This document shows, piece after piece, positions 9,809-18,588 of a DNA stretch of 56,950 nucleotides. A program made the position numbers and the translations under genes. Origin of the DNA: Candidatus Omnitrophota bacterium (GTDB lineage: Bacteria > Omnitrophota > Omnitrophia > Omnitrophales > Omnitrophaceae); contig JAKQXH010000045.1 in the NCBI GenBank assembly GCA_029561555.1, forward strand, positions 1 to 56,950. Direction: 5' to 3'. Under the pieces are notes generated by a model that saw nothing but the letters and a program-made list of their open reading frames with translations, did not search any database and had not been told where the DNA came from. Positions within the stretch are counted from its first letter, which is position 1. The number at the start of each line of letters is the position of its first letter.

Positions 9809-12499
9809 TCAGCTTCCGCAGCATTTTTTGTATTTCTTCCCGCTCCCACAGGGACAGGGATCGTTCCTCCCGACTTTCGCCTCTTTCCGGCGATACGTCT
9901 CCTGCGCCACGGCACTGCCTCCCGATTTCGGTAACAATCCCGAAGCCGGTGAAACGTTTCCGGCGGGCGAAGACGCTTCGGAAGACTGCTTTTGTTCAAA
10001 GGCGCTTTTAGATGTCTCCCCCGCCTCCGGATGAAGAAATTCCTGCTGAATGGAATCAAACACGGTATGAATCTTCTCCTGCCGCACGGCTTCCGCCTTG
10101 AAAATAAAATCGACGGCGTCTTCCTTGATCGCGTCCGTCATGGTTTCAAACATTTCAAAAGCCTCCCGCTTGTACTCCACCAGCGGATCGGTTTGCCCGT
10201 AAGCCCTGAGATGAATTCCCTCCCGCAATTCGTCCAGGCTGCGCAGATGCTCCTTCCATTTCGCGTCGATAATCTGCAGCAAAACCGACTGGATCAGATA
10301 GAGCATCAGCTCCTTCCCGAGCCTTGATTCTTTCTCCGCATAGGCCTTTCCGATCTCCTCAAAAATATCCTCTTTCAGGATCTCGAGGTCCTTCAGACCC
10401 GTGATCTCGGCCAGAAGTTTTTCGAGCGAAACACCGAACTTGCTCCGGAATTCCGAAAGCAGGGTCTCCCGCGCCTGATCGGGATCCTGCTCGATCGAAT
10501 CCGTGTTCCTTGAAAGAATGATTTCGATCACATCTTCCGCCATATCCAGAAAATGACGGCCCAAATCTTTCCCCTCCAGAACCGATTTCCGCTCGTCGTA
10601 AATAATCTCCCTCTGGCGGTTCATCACGTCGTCGTATTCAAGCAAGTGTTTCCGGATTTCGAAATTATGTCCTTCCACGCGTTTCTGAGCGGTGGCGATC
10701 GCTTTGGTCACGAGGGGATGCTGAATTTCCTGGCCTTCTTCCATGCCCATTTTCTGCATGAGTCCGGAAATACGGTCCGACCCGAACAGGCGCATCAGGT
10801 CATCTTCCAGCGAAAGGAAAAATTTAGATGAGCCCGGATCGCCCTGCCGTCCCGCGCGGCCCCGGAGCTGGTTGTCAATCCGGCGCGCCTCATGCCTTTC
10901 CGTGCCGATCACATGCAGTCCGCCTTTCTCAGCCACGCCGCTCCCCAGCAGGATATCCGTCCCCCGACCCGCCATATTCGTCGCAATCGTGATGGCGCTT
11001 TCCTGTCCCGCCCTCGAGACAATCTCGGCCTCCTTCTCGTGATATTTCGCGTTCAAAACGGTATGCGGGAAATTAAGGCGCTCCAGCATCTTGTGCAGCC
11101 GCTCGGATTTTTCGATCGATGTGGTTCCCACCAGCACCGGCCTTCCGGACTTGTGCAGGTCAACGATCTCGCTCACCACGGCGTTGAATTTCTCTTTCTC
11201 CGTCCGGTAGATGCAATCCGGATCGTTGCGCCGAATCAACGGTCTGTTGGTAGGGATCACCGCGACCTCCAGCTTGTAGATTTTCTCAAATTCAACGGCT
11301 TCCGTCTCCGCAGTCCCCGTCATCCCGGCCAATTTTTTATACATTCGGAAGTAATTTTGAAACGTGATCGTCGCGAGCGTCTGATTTTCCCGCTCGATTT
11401 TCACATTTTCCTTCGCCTCCAACGCCTGATGGAGCCCGTCGGAAAACCGCCGCCCCGGCATCAGCCGGCCCGTAAATTCGTCGACAATAATCACCTTGCC
11501 TTCTTTGATGACATAATCGACGTCCAGCGTGAAAAACTCCTTCGCCCGGAGCGCGGTGATAATCTGATGCCGCTCGTCGATCGTTTTCAGGTCATGAAGG
11601 CTTTCGACCCCCATCGCCTTCGCCCCTTTGGTCTCCCCGTCCTCCGTCAGAAGAATCGTCTTCGCCTTTTCGTTGGCGACATAATCGCAGGACTTTTTGA
11701 TTTCCTCCATCTTCTCTTTCCACTCGGGGTCGACCTCCTCCTTTGCGATCCGGTAACCTTTCATCGACATCGCGGCCCTCCGGGCCTTCACGTACTTGTC
11801 GGTAGATTCCTCGGCCGGCCCCGAAATAATCAGAGGCGTCCGCGCTTCGTCGATCAGAATACTGTCAACCTCGTCGACAATCGCGTAATTCAATTTCCCC
11901 TGAACCCGTCCCTCGAGCGATACGGCCATATTGTCGCGCAAATAATCGAATCCGAATTCATTGTTCGTGCCGTAAGTGATGTCGCAGGCGTAGGCCTTTT
12001 TCCGGTCCTCGTATTCCATGTCATGCTGAATCACCCCGATCGTAAGCCCGAGAAATTCATACAGCGGTCCCATCCACTGACGGTCACGCCGGGCCAGGTA
12101 ATCGTTCACCGTCACGACATGGACCCCGTCTCCCGGGAGCGCGTTCAGATAAACCGGAAGCGTCCCCACCAGGGTTTTCCCTTCTCCCGTCGCCATTTCG
12201 GCGATAATTCCCTTGTGCAGAATGATGCCTCCCAGCAGCTGAACGTCAAAATGCCTCATTTTCAAAACCCGCCGTCCGGCCTCCCGCACCACCGCGAACA
12301 CCTCAGGCAAGATGTCGTCGAGCGTCGCGCCATCCTTCAGGCGCGCCCTGAATTCATCCGTTTTCGCCCGAAGCGCGGCATCGGAAAGCGCTTGAACGGA
12401 AGATTCCAGACCGTTAATCGCATGAACGACCGGCCAGAGTTTCTTAAGCCGACGTTCGTTTTGAGTTCCCAGAATTTTTTTGACTATATATTTGAGCAT
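9809..12499 (-). CDS. secA: Preprotein translocase ATPase SecA
   Basis: Motor ATPase that pushes preproteins through SecYEG. The protein is 896 residues, the usual full length. Walker A ([11 protein letters not shown]) is near residue 105 and the DEVD Walker B box is followed by [11 protein letters not shown]. The second helicase-like domain carries [10 protein letters not shown] and the [10 protein letters not shown] motif. The extreme C-terminus is the zinc-binding [13 protein letters not shown] tail used for SecB or ribosome contact. The start is ATG 12499, two bases after the prfB stop, so prfB and secA are almost certainly cotranscribed. The long plus-strand open frame over this gene is a composition shadow. 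Confidence 0.97.
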   Translation of the reverse strand: MLKYIVKKILGTQNERRLKKLWPVVHAINGLESSVQALSDAALRAKTDEFRARLKDGATLDDILPEVFAVVREAGRRVLKMRHFDVQLLGGIILHKGIIAEMATGEGKTLVGTLPVYLNALPGDGVHVVTVNDYLARRDRQWMGPLYEFLGLTIGVIQHDMEYEDRKKAYACDITYGTNNEFGFDYLRDNMAVSLEGRVQGKLNYAIVDEVDSILIDEARTPLIISGPAEESTDKYVKARRAAMSMKGYRIAKEEVDPEWKEKMEEIKKSCDYVANEKAKTILLTEDGETKGAKAMGVESLHDLKTIDERHQIITALRAKEFFTLDVDYVIKEGKVIIVDEFTGRLMPGRRFSDGLHQALEAKENVKIERENQTLATITFQNYFRMYKKLAGMTGTAETEAVEFEKIYKLEVAVIPTNRPLIRRNDPDCIYRTEKEKFNAVVSEIVDLHKSGRPVLVGTTSIEKSERLHKMLERLNFPHTVLNAKYHEKEAEIVSRAGQESAITIATNMAGRGTDILLGSGVAEKGGLHVIGTERHEARRIDNQLRGRAGRQGDPGSSKFFLSLEDDLMRLFGSDRISGLMQKMGMEEGQEIQHPLVTKAIATAQKRVEGHNFEIRKHLLEYDDVMNRQREIIYDERKSVLEGKDLGRHFLDMAEDVIEIILSRNTDSIEQDPDQARETLLSEFRSKFGVSLEKLLAEITGLKDLEILKEDIFEEIGKAYAEKESRLGKELMLYLIQSVLLQIIDAKWKEHLRSLDELREGIHLRAYGQTDPLVEYKREAFEMFETMTDAIKEDAVDFIFKAEAVRQEKIHTVFDSIQQEFLHPEAGETSKSAFEQKQSSEASSPAGNVSPASGLLPKSGGSAVAQETYRRKEAKVGRNDPCPCGSGKKYKKCCGS

Positions 12500-12501
12500 G
12501 G

Positions 12502-13615
12502 CTAGAGTTTCTGCATATTCTGCTTGAGGTAAGCCTGCATGAAGGCATCCACATCGCCGTCCATCACATCCGCCCCGCTGGAGGTCTCGTAATCGGTGCG
12601 GTGATCCTTGACCATCGTGTACGGATGAAACACATAGGAGCGAATTTGAGATCCCCAGGCGATTTCTTTTTTCTCCCCGTATTTCTGGAGCGTCTTTTCG
12701 CTTTCCTCCTTCTTCTTCTTCTCGTAAAGGCGGGATTTCAGGATTTTAAGCGCCATTTGCTTGTTCTTGTATTGTGAGCGCTCGTTCTGGCACTGCGCGA
12801 TAATGCCGGTTGGAATATGAGTGATTCGAATCGCGCTTTCCGTCTTGTTCACATGCTGCCCGCCGGCTCCCCCCGCGCGAAAGGTATCGATTTTGAGGTC
12901 TTCGTCTTTGATCTCGATATCAACGTCGTCTTCCACTTCCGCGATCGCATCTACCGACGCAAACGAAGTATGCCTGCGCTTATTCGCGTCAAAAGGAGAA
13001 ATACGAACCAATCGATGCACCCCGCATTCCGCCTTCAGGTAGCCGAAAGCATACGGTCCGTGCACGCAAAACGTCACATTCTTGATCCCCGCTTCTTCCC
13101 CCTGCAGAAGGTCCACCATTTCGGTCTCAAACCCCTGTTTCTCCGCCCAGCGCATATACATCCGGAACAGCATGCTAGCCCAATCACACGATTCGGTTCC
13201 TCCCGCGCCGGCATTAATACTCAGAATCGCACCAAAAGCGTCTTCGGGTTCGGAAAAAATCCGGGTAAACTCAAGCGTGTCCACTTCATGGACCAGTTTC
13301 CCGATTTCGGTGCGGAGTTCCGGCAGGGACCCGTCCTTCTCGTCGGTAATCAGCGCCGTAAATTCCTTGAGATGATCAAAATCCGAGCGGCATTTCTTCC
13401 AGGTTTCCACCACGGGCTTGAGTTGTTTCAGGCGGGCAACGGTCTCTTTGACGACGGTCTGATTGTCCCAGAAACCGCTTTCGGCCATTCGTTGGTTGAG
13501 CGAAGCAATTTCCTGTTCCTTGCCGGTGAGGTCAAAGGTGCCTCCCGAGGTCGCCGAGTTTCACCTCTATCTCTTCCAGCTTTTTCCTCAACTCGCTTAA
13601 ATTCAGATTTTCCAA
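12502..13615 (-). CDS. prfB: Peptide chain release factor 2, programmed +1 frameshift
   Basis: RF2 ends translation at UGA and UAA. It is read from two frames: 13615-13535 (27 codons from a TTG start), then, after skipping T13534, from 13533 to the TAG at 12504-12502, giving about 370 residues (family about 365). The TTG is preceded at good spacing by AAGGGGA. The zero frame stops at TGA 13534-13532, and the shift site reads CTT TGA C. The join gives a leader matching other RF2 N-termini (short helix, LGRHL, then [10 protein letters not shown]). The stop-recognition SPF motif ([13 protein letters not shown]) and the catalytic GGQ ([13 protein letters not shown]) are present. An ATG at 13488 exists but would drop the conserved N-terminal domain. 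secA follows after 2 bp. Confidence 0.95.
13531..13546 (-). promoter_or_regulatory. RF2 programmed +1 frameshift signal
   Basis: Minus-strand sequence GGGAGG CAC CTT TGA C. An internal Shine-Dalgarno-like GGGAGG sits three bases before the slippery CTT, and the UGA stop is followed by C, the weak-termination context. This is the same order and spacing as the classical E. coli prfB site (AGGGGG UAU CUU UGA C). It lets RF2 autoregulate: low RF2 lengthens the pause at UGA and favours the shift. Confidence 0.93.
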
Positions 13616-13665
13616 AATATTCCCCTTATGATGAAAGTTTCATGGAAAGCGAAAAACGGGGATTC

Positions 13666-13694
13666 ACTATAACAGTATCCATTCGGCTTGTCAA
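13666..13694 (-). promoter_or_regulatory. Sigma-70 promoter for prfB-secA
   Basis: Minus strand: perfect TTGACA (13694-13689), a 17-nt spacer, then TATAGT (13671-13666). It overlaps the last codon of uvrC and would start RNA near 13659, about 44 nt before the prfB TTG at 13615. The match to consensus and the placement support prfB-secA having its own promoter. Confidence 0.75.
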
Positions 13695-15136
13695 ATAGGC
13701 GCATCCGCTGCGCCTAAACGCCGCAGGATTTTCAGGGCAACGGAAAGATTCATGCCGGGAAGCGCGGCAATTTCATCCGCCGGCGCTTGTTTTAAGGCTT
13801 CGACCGATTCAAAATGACGAAGCAGACGTCTCTTCCGTTTCTCCCCGACGCCTTCGATTTCATCCAGCAGGGACCGAAACACCCGTTTTCCGTGAAGCTT
13901 CCGGTGATAGGAAATCGCAAAGCGATGCGCCTCGTCGCGAATCCGCTGCAGCAGATGCAAGGCCTTGGAATCCCCGGGCAAAACCAGAGGACTTTCCGAA
14001 TGCCCCGTAAAAACCAGCTCGAATTGCTTTGCGATGGAAATGACGGGGATTTCGGCGTACCCCTCCCGATCGAGAATCTGCCGGGCCCTGCCGTAATGTC
14101 CTTTCCCTCCGTCGATCATGATCAAATCCGGGACGACCTGCTCCCGCCCCTCGCGGACGGCATTCAGCATTCTTCTCAGCGCTTCTCCGATCATCGAGTA
14201 ATCGTCGGATCCCGAAACCGTCCGGATCCGGTATCGTCGATATTCATTCTTGTCGGGCATCTCATAGTAAAAACTGACCCGGGAAGCGACCGCATCCTCT
14301 CCCGAAATATTCGAGACATCAAAGCAGACGATCCTCTCGGGAAATCGCTTGAGTTTGAGGATTTTTCTGAGCTCGGCCGTCGCGGACATCGTCACTCCGG
14401 AGATTTCGCGGCTTCGGAAAAACCTTTTCTTTCTGAGATTCCCGAGGGCCTGGATTTGCTCTTTGAAAAACTGGGCTTCTTCGAAAGCCAGGCGACGGGC
14501 GGCTTCTTCCATCTTCTCGGTCAGATACTGCATCATCGTTTTCTTCCCCCCGCCGATAAACTCCTTCACCTCCCGCAGCAGGCGGTCATATTCGCCTTTC
14601 ACCTCCGGCTGAATGCAGGGGGCAAGGCACTGCCCGATGTCGTAGTAAAGGCAAGCCCTCTTCGGAAGGGTCCGGCATTTCCTCAGGGGGAAAATCCTGT
14701 TGATCATCCGGACCGCCTCCCGCAAAAGTCTGGCATCGGTAAACGGACCGTAATAAACGGATTTCCGGTCTTCCTTCCTCCTCGTGATCTCAATCCTCGG
14801 AAACCGGTCTCCCGTGATGCGGACCAGCGGAAACGATTTATCATCCTTGGCAAGCGTATTGTAGCGGGGAGAAAATTTCCGGATCAGCCGGGCTTCGAGC
14901 AGGAGCGCGTCCATTTCGGTCGGGGTCTCGATAAAATCAATGTCGGAAATCTTTCCGACCAAGGCCGCGACTTTGGGCGGAAGGCCTTTCGTCCTGAAAT
15001 AGGAAGAGACACGGCCCCGGAGGTTGAGTGCTTTTCCGATGTACAGGATGTCTCCCTCCCGGTTTTTCATCAAATAAACGCCGGGACGTGCGGGAAGTTC
15101 TTTAAGCCTCTTTGCAACATCCATAGAAAAATCCAA
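13691..15136 (-). CDS. uvrC: UvrABC excinuclease subunit C, compact form
   Basis: Incises DNA on both sides of a lesion in nucleotide excision repair. An N-terminal GIY-YIG nuclease domain (PGVYLMKN and ILYIGKALNLRGRV, residues 18-45) is followed by the Cys-containing region, a UVR helix pair near residue 210 (EEAARRLAFEEAQFFKEQI), the RNase H-like second nuclease (CFDVSNISGEDAV, DLIMIDGGKGHYGRA) and a C-terminal helix-hairpin-helix pair. At 481 residues it is well below the usual 590-620. The missing stretch is about 110 residues between the UVR motif and the RNase H-like domain, while both catalytic domains look intact. The open frame starts at TTG 15136; ATG 15124 is an equally plausible start, and neither has a clear ribosome-binding site. 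Confidence 0.93.
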   Translation of the reverse strand: MDFSMDVAKRLKELPARPGVYLMKNREGDILYIGKALNLRGRVSSYFRTKGLPPKVAALVGKISDIDFIETPTEMDALLLEARLIRKFSPRYNTLAKDDKSFPLVRITGDRFPRIEITRRKEDRKSVYYGPFTDARLLREAVRMINRIFPLRKCRTLPKRACLYYDIGQCLAPCIQPEVKGEYDRLLREVKEFIGGGKKTMMQYLTEKMEEAARRLAFEEAQFFKEQIQALGNLRKKRFFRSREISGVTMSATAELRKILKLKRFPERIVCFDVSNISGEDAVASRVSFYYEMPDKNEYRRYRIRTVSGSDDYSMIGEALRRMLNAVREGREQVVPDLIMIDGGKGHYGRARQILDREGYAEIPVISIAKQFELVFTGHSESPLVLPGDSKALHLLQRIRDEAHRFAISYHRKLHGKRVFRSLLDEIEGVGEKRKRRLLRHFESVEALKQAPADEIAALPGMNLSVALKILRRLGAADAPI

Positions 15137-15177
15137 GCCAGTCCGAAGATTGCATCCGCAACATGGTTTCTAGGCCC

Positions 15178-16734
15178 TTAAATGAAATTACGCGGGATAT
15201 CCCGGATTTCCCTTATCCCCACCATCAGTCCCACGCCCGCATAACCGGCAATGCCGACGACGATCGCGCAGGATAATGAGATAATCCGGCCCAATTCGGG
15301 AGGGAGAAAGCCGAAATGCAAATGATGATACAGCCAAAGCGACAAAGCCCCCATTAAAAGGCTCACGGAAAGGATTTTCGCGAAAGTCCTGAAAACTTCC
15401 CCGTACCCGACCCCCGGGACATGTCTCTCAAAACGGGTGGCCAACAGAAAAAAACTCAGAATCCCGCTCAGCGACGTGGAAAGGGCCAGCCCCGCTTCCC
15501 GGAGCGGCCACATCAGAATCAGATTCAGGACAATGTTGCATCCGATCGCGATGCAGGAAATCTTAAACGGCGTCCGGGTATCCTGAACCCCGTAAAACGC
15601 GGATGAGAAGATCTTTTGTCCCGCAAACGCGAAAAGCCCGAGCGTATAGCAAAACACCACATTCGCGGTCCTCAAAGTGGAGACCGCGTCAAATTTCCCC
15701 CGTTCGAACAAGACTTGAATCACCGGCGTTCGCAGGAAAATAAGCCCGACCGATGCCGGAATCACGATCGCAAAAATCATCCGGAGCGAAAACGAAAGCG
15801 TCTCCCGAATCGCTCCGTGATTCTTGTCCACCGCGTGTTCCGAAAAAGCGGGCAGCAGGGCGGTACCGAGCGCGATCCCGAACAGGGCCAGAGGGAACTG
15901 CATCAGACGGTTCCCGTACCAAAGAGCCGAATTCGCCCCGTCCCCGACCCAGAATGCGAGCGTCGAATCAATGAGCAGGCTGATCTGCATCACGGCAAAC
16001 GTCATCACGGACGGGAGGATCAATTTGAAAATACGCTTCACGGCGGGATGAAAAAACCGGAACGACATCCGGAACCGGTACCGAATCCTGGAAAGAGGGA
16101 AAAAGTGAAGCAGAACCTGGAGAAATCCCGATAAAAAAATCCCCACGGCCAGCGCATTCGCCTTCGCTTCGAGCGTTTTTCCCACAAACGGGCAGACCGC
16201 CATCACGGTCAGAATCCAGGCCAGATTCAGGATAACGGGGGACAGTGCGGGAAAAAGAAATTTTTTATGCGAATGCAGAATCCCCATAAATAAAGCCACC
16301 TGAGCGAGGAATATCACGTAAGGAAAAAGGACTTTGAGAAATTTGATGACCAGGCACATTTTTTCCGGAAGGTTCAGGTAAAGAAGCGAAAAATGGGCGG
16401 CAAGCAGAAAAATCACGGAAAGAATCCCGAGTCCGAACAGCAGGATGGTGGAAACGATATTCCCGATCTTGTCCGCTTCCTCCTGCCCCTGCTCCTTGAG
16501 CACCTGCGTATAAATCGGGATAAACGCGTTGGCCAGCGCCCCTTCTCCGACCAATCTTCGCAAAAAATTGGGGATCATAAACGCATAGAGGAAAGCGTCC
16601 CAAATCCGCCCCGTCCCGAACATTCTTGCGCTCACAACGTCCCGGACCATCCCGCTGATGCGGCTCACCAGCGTCAGAAAGCCGATCAACCCGGCCGATC
16701 GCATCAAAACCCGCTTGGCTTCCGTTTCTGCCAT
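15178..16734 (-). CDS. murJ: Lipid II flippase MurJ
   Basis: Polytopic inner-membrane protein of the MOP superfamily that flips the peptidoglycan precursor lipid II to the periplasm. It has 518 residues and about 14 hydrophobic segments. The N-terminal signature is clear: LTLVSRISGMVRDVVSARMFG, with the Arg residues typical of the MurJ cavity, then the FLRRLVGEGALANAFIPIYT block. The C-terminal half has the usual GLALSTSLSG segment. The start is ATG 16734. It is divergent from rpsT with 62 bp between them and lies 40 bp upstream of uvrC. Confidence 0.95.
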   Translation of the reverse strand: MAETEAKRVLMRSAGLIGFLTLVSRISGMVRDVVSARMFGTGRIWDAFLYAFMIPNFLRRLVGEGALANAFIPIYTQVLKEQGQEEADKIGNIVSTILLFGLGILSVIFLLAAHFSLLYLNLPEKMCLVIKFLKVLFPYVIFLAQVALFMGILHSHKKFLFPALSPVILNLAWILTVMAVCPFVGKTLEAKANALAVGIFLSGFLQVLLHFFPLSRIRYRFRMSFRFFHPAVKRIFKLILPSVMTFAVMQISLLIDSTLAFWVGDGANSALWYGNRLMQFPLALFGIALGTALLPAFSEHAVDKNHGAIRETLSFSLRMIFAIVIPASVGLIFLRTPVIQVLFERGKFDAVSTLRTANVVFCYTLGLFAFAGQKIFSSAFYGVQDTRTPFKISCIAIGCNIVLNLILMWPLREAGLALSTSLSGILSFFLLATRFERHVPGVGYGEVFRTFAKILSVSLLMGALSLWLYHHLHFGFLPPELGRIISLSCAIVVGIAGYAGVGLMVGIREIRDIPRNFI

Positions 16735-16735
16735 G

Positions 16736-16763
16736 TTGACAACACGCCCCTCGTGTGTTAAAT
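16736..16763 (+). promoter_or_regulatory. Promoter for rpsT with a dyad in the spacer
   Basis: Perfect TTGACA at 16736-16741 and TTAAAT at 16758-16763 (16-nt spacer; TAAATT one base on gives 17). Between the boxes is the perfect dyad ACACG-N5-CGTGT (16742-16756). The RNA would start about 25 nt before the rpsT ATG at 16797, which has a strong GGAAGGAG ribosome-binding site. Confidence 0.6.
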
Positions 16764-16796
16764 TACGCCCCCTAAATCGGGAAGGAGATTCAAGCT

Positions 16797-17066
16797 ATGC
16801 CTATTACACATTCGGCCGCAAAACATATCCGTGCCGACAAGAAGAAAAGATTGCGCAATCAAGCCGCTATTTCAGAGCTTCATACATTGGTCAAAAAGCT
16901 GCGAACCCTCGTGAAGGAAGATCCTTCCAAAGCCAAAGAGTTTGCCCGTTTTACGATCAAAAGAATCGACAAAGCGGCCTCAAACGGCATCGTCCCCCGC
17001 AAAAGAAGCGACCGGAAGAAAGCCCGTATCACGAGTCTGCTGCAAAAAGCTAAAATTCAGCTTTAA
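16797..17066 (+). CDS. rpsT: 30S ribosomal protein S20
   Basis: Small basic 16S rRNA-binding protein of the 30S subunit body. The 89 residues match S20 throughout: the early SAAKHIRADKKKRLRNQA helix, a middle helix, and the Lys/Arg-rich second half with the family's GIVPRKRSDRKKARI block. The ATG at 16797 is preceded by GGAAGGAG. It is monocistronic in appearance, divergent from murJ and convergent with holA, only 11 bp from the holA stop; I see no hairpin terminator between them. Confidence 0.97.
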   Translation: MPITHSAAKHIRADKKKRLRNQAAISELHTLVKKLRTLVKEDPSKAKEFARFTIKRIDKAASNGIVPRKRSDRKKARITSLLQKAKIQL

Positions 17067-17077
17067 ACGGATTCCGT

Positions 17078-18019
17078 TCACCCGAATTTTACGAGGAAAG
17101 ATTCCAACCCCTGCCGAATATCGACGGAGCCTCTCTTCATTCCCCAATTAAGGCGGAAGAGATCTTCAACCGCGGTCTTCAAACGTTTCTCGGCATCGCG
17201 GGCGTTTCGATCCTGAAGCGGCGACCGCCCGATCCGCTTCCACCGCTCCTTGAGCCCGTAATTAAGCGCGCCCATGATTCCCAGCGCCGCTTCTTCCTTC
17301 CTCGATCCGGCTTCTTCGAATAGACGGCTCAAGATTCCGAGCGCTTTTGAAATCTTTCGCTCGTTGAAGGCATGGACGAGATCAAAGGTATTGAACGTCT
17401 GGCCGTTCTCCGAAAGACTCAGGACTTCCTCCGGAGACACTGCTTCTTTCCGGGCCCTTAGGCTCAATTTCTCCAACGCGCCGGCTAGAAGCCGGAAACT
17501 CCCTCCCGACCGTTCGAGCAGAAATTCCAGCGCTTCTCCGGATATTTCATGGCCTTTTTGCTTTAAAAGCCCCTTCGCATAAGACGCCATTTCCTCCCGG
17601 CTTGCCTGCAATGAAAAAGATTTTCCGTAAAACCGTATCCATTCAAAAAATACGTCACTCCCCTTGTCTTCCCCCTTACCGGAAGCGCTCCTGGAATCCC
17701 TCCGGGGAAATTCGTCGGTTTCGAACACGATGATATTCTGAAGGGATATCCCCGTCAGGGCCGCGGCAATCCGTTCTTTCTCGCGCGATGAAAGCTCCGA
17801 CACGTCTTTGACGACGAGAACTTTCCGGGGAGAAAACAAAGAATAGGAAGTCGCGTCTTCGATGAATTTCGGAAGATCGAAATCGGAAGGATAATAGTTT
17901 CGGATCTCCGGCGTCTCTTCCGAAACATTCCGGATAATCTCCAGGAGTTTCTTTTCCCGCAGAAAAGGGTCACCCGCAAGAAAAAAAACCCGCTCCTGAG
18001 GCGCTTCTTTTTTTACCAC
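17078..18019 (-). CDS. holA: DNA polymerase III delta subunit
   Basis: Clamp-loader subunit that opens the beta sliding clamp. At 313 residues (family about 340) it shows the delta layout: an N-terminal degenerate AAA+ domain opening with VFFLAGDPFLREKKLLEII, the SLFSPRKVLVVKDVSEL strand-loop, a middle helical domain with FLLERSGGSFRLLAGALEKLSL, and a C-terminal collar domain. The start is GTG 18019, overlapping the end of lptE (whose TAA is 18015-18013), so the two are translationally coupled. The lptE-holA order is the same as in E. coli, which supports both assignments. Confidence 0.92.
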   Translation of the reverse strand: MVKKEAPQERVFFLAGDPFLREKKLLEIIRNVSEETPEIRNYYPSDFDLPKFIEDATSYSLFSPRKVLVVKDVSELSSREKERIAAALTGISLQNIIVFETDEFPRRDSRSASGKGEDKGSDVFFEWIRFYGKSFSLQASREEMASYAKGLLKQKGHEISGEALEFLLERSGGSFRLLAGALEKLSLRARKEAVSPEEVLSLSENGQTFNTFDLVHAFNERKISKALGILSRLFEEAGSRKEEAALGIMGALNYGLKERWKRIGRSPLQDRNARDAEKRLKTAVEDLFRLNWGMKRGSVDIRQGLESFLVKFG

Positions 18020-18534
18020 TCTTCGACCACCCGATTTGCTATCTTTTCGGCAAGATCGGCAATGGCTTTCTCCGTCGCTTGTTCCTGTGAAATGGCCCTC
18101 GGGCCCTGGATAAAGTAGTCCGTCTCTCCCGTGAAATTCTTTTCTTTCCAGTAAACTTTCTTCGTCCGGGCATCGATCAATTCCAGTCTCACCACGATAA
18201 AAAGACGGTATTGCGCCACCTGCTCGTAAAGATTAAACCGAAACCCCTCCTGTTCGAAGCGGGCCAATTCCCCTTTCAGGATAAGATCCGCGTTTTTTTC
18301 GTCCACGACTTTCAGATTGCCGTCGCGGACCAATTCGTCAATGACGGCCTGCGTCACGCCCGGCTCAAGTCCCGCGATGTACGTCAGCATGCTCTCCGGC
18401 GGAATCGAGTTCCGGAACATGGGAATGGCAATCGTTTTCGCCCCCTCATAAGGCAGCACAATTTTATTGGTATAACCGCAACCGGTCCAAATCACCAGAA
18501 AAGCAAGAAAAACCGCTCGTTTTAAAATATTCAC
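18013..18534 (-). CDS. lptE: LPS-assembly lipoprotein LptE
   Basis: Outer-membrane lipoprotein that plugs the LptD barrel during lipopolysaccharide insertion. I place the start at GTG 18534, which has GGGAGA at good spacing and yields a clean lipoprotein signal: MNILKRAVFLAFLVIWTGC, with a slightly unusual Trp three residues before the Cys. A longer frame begins at ATG 18570. The mature part shows the LptE pattern (CGYTNKIVLPYEGAKTIAIP, then an ETDYFIQGPRAISQEQATEKAI region) and a C-terminal amphipathic helix. It is cotranscribed with holA by overlap and preceded by the BamD-like coiled-coil gene. Confidence 0.85.
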   Translation of the reverse strand: MNILKRAVFLAFLVIWTGCGYTNKIVLPYEGAKTIAIPMFRNSIPPESMLTYIAGLEPGVTQAVIDELVRDGNLKVVDEKNADLILKGELARFEQEGFRFNLYEQVAQYRLFIVVRLELIDARTKKVYWKEKNFTGETDYFIQGPRAISQEQATEKAIADLAEKIANRVVEEW

Positions 18535-18588
18535 AACAGATCTCCCTTTTCGTGCTTTATTTTGAAACATCAAAATCCGACCCCGGAC

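Noticed and set aside
10892-12505. 537-residue open frame on the plus strand over secA
   Set aside because: Antisense to an unmistakable full-length secA; its composition (His/Pro/Arg/Phe-rich) is typical of a reverse-frame shadow and it has no ribosome-binding site or family.
13814-15181. 455-residue plus-strand open frame over uvrC
   Set aside because: Shadow of uvrC; no recognisable domain and low-complexity basic composition.
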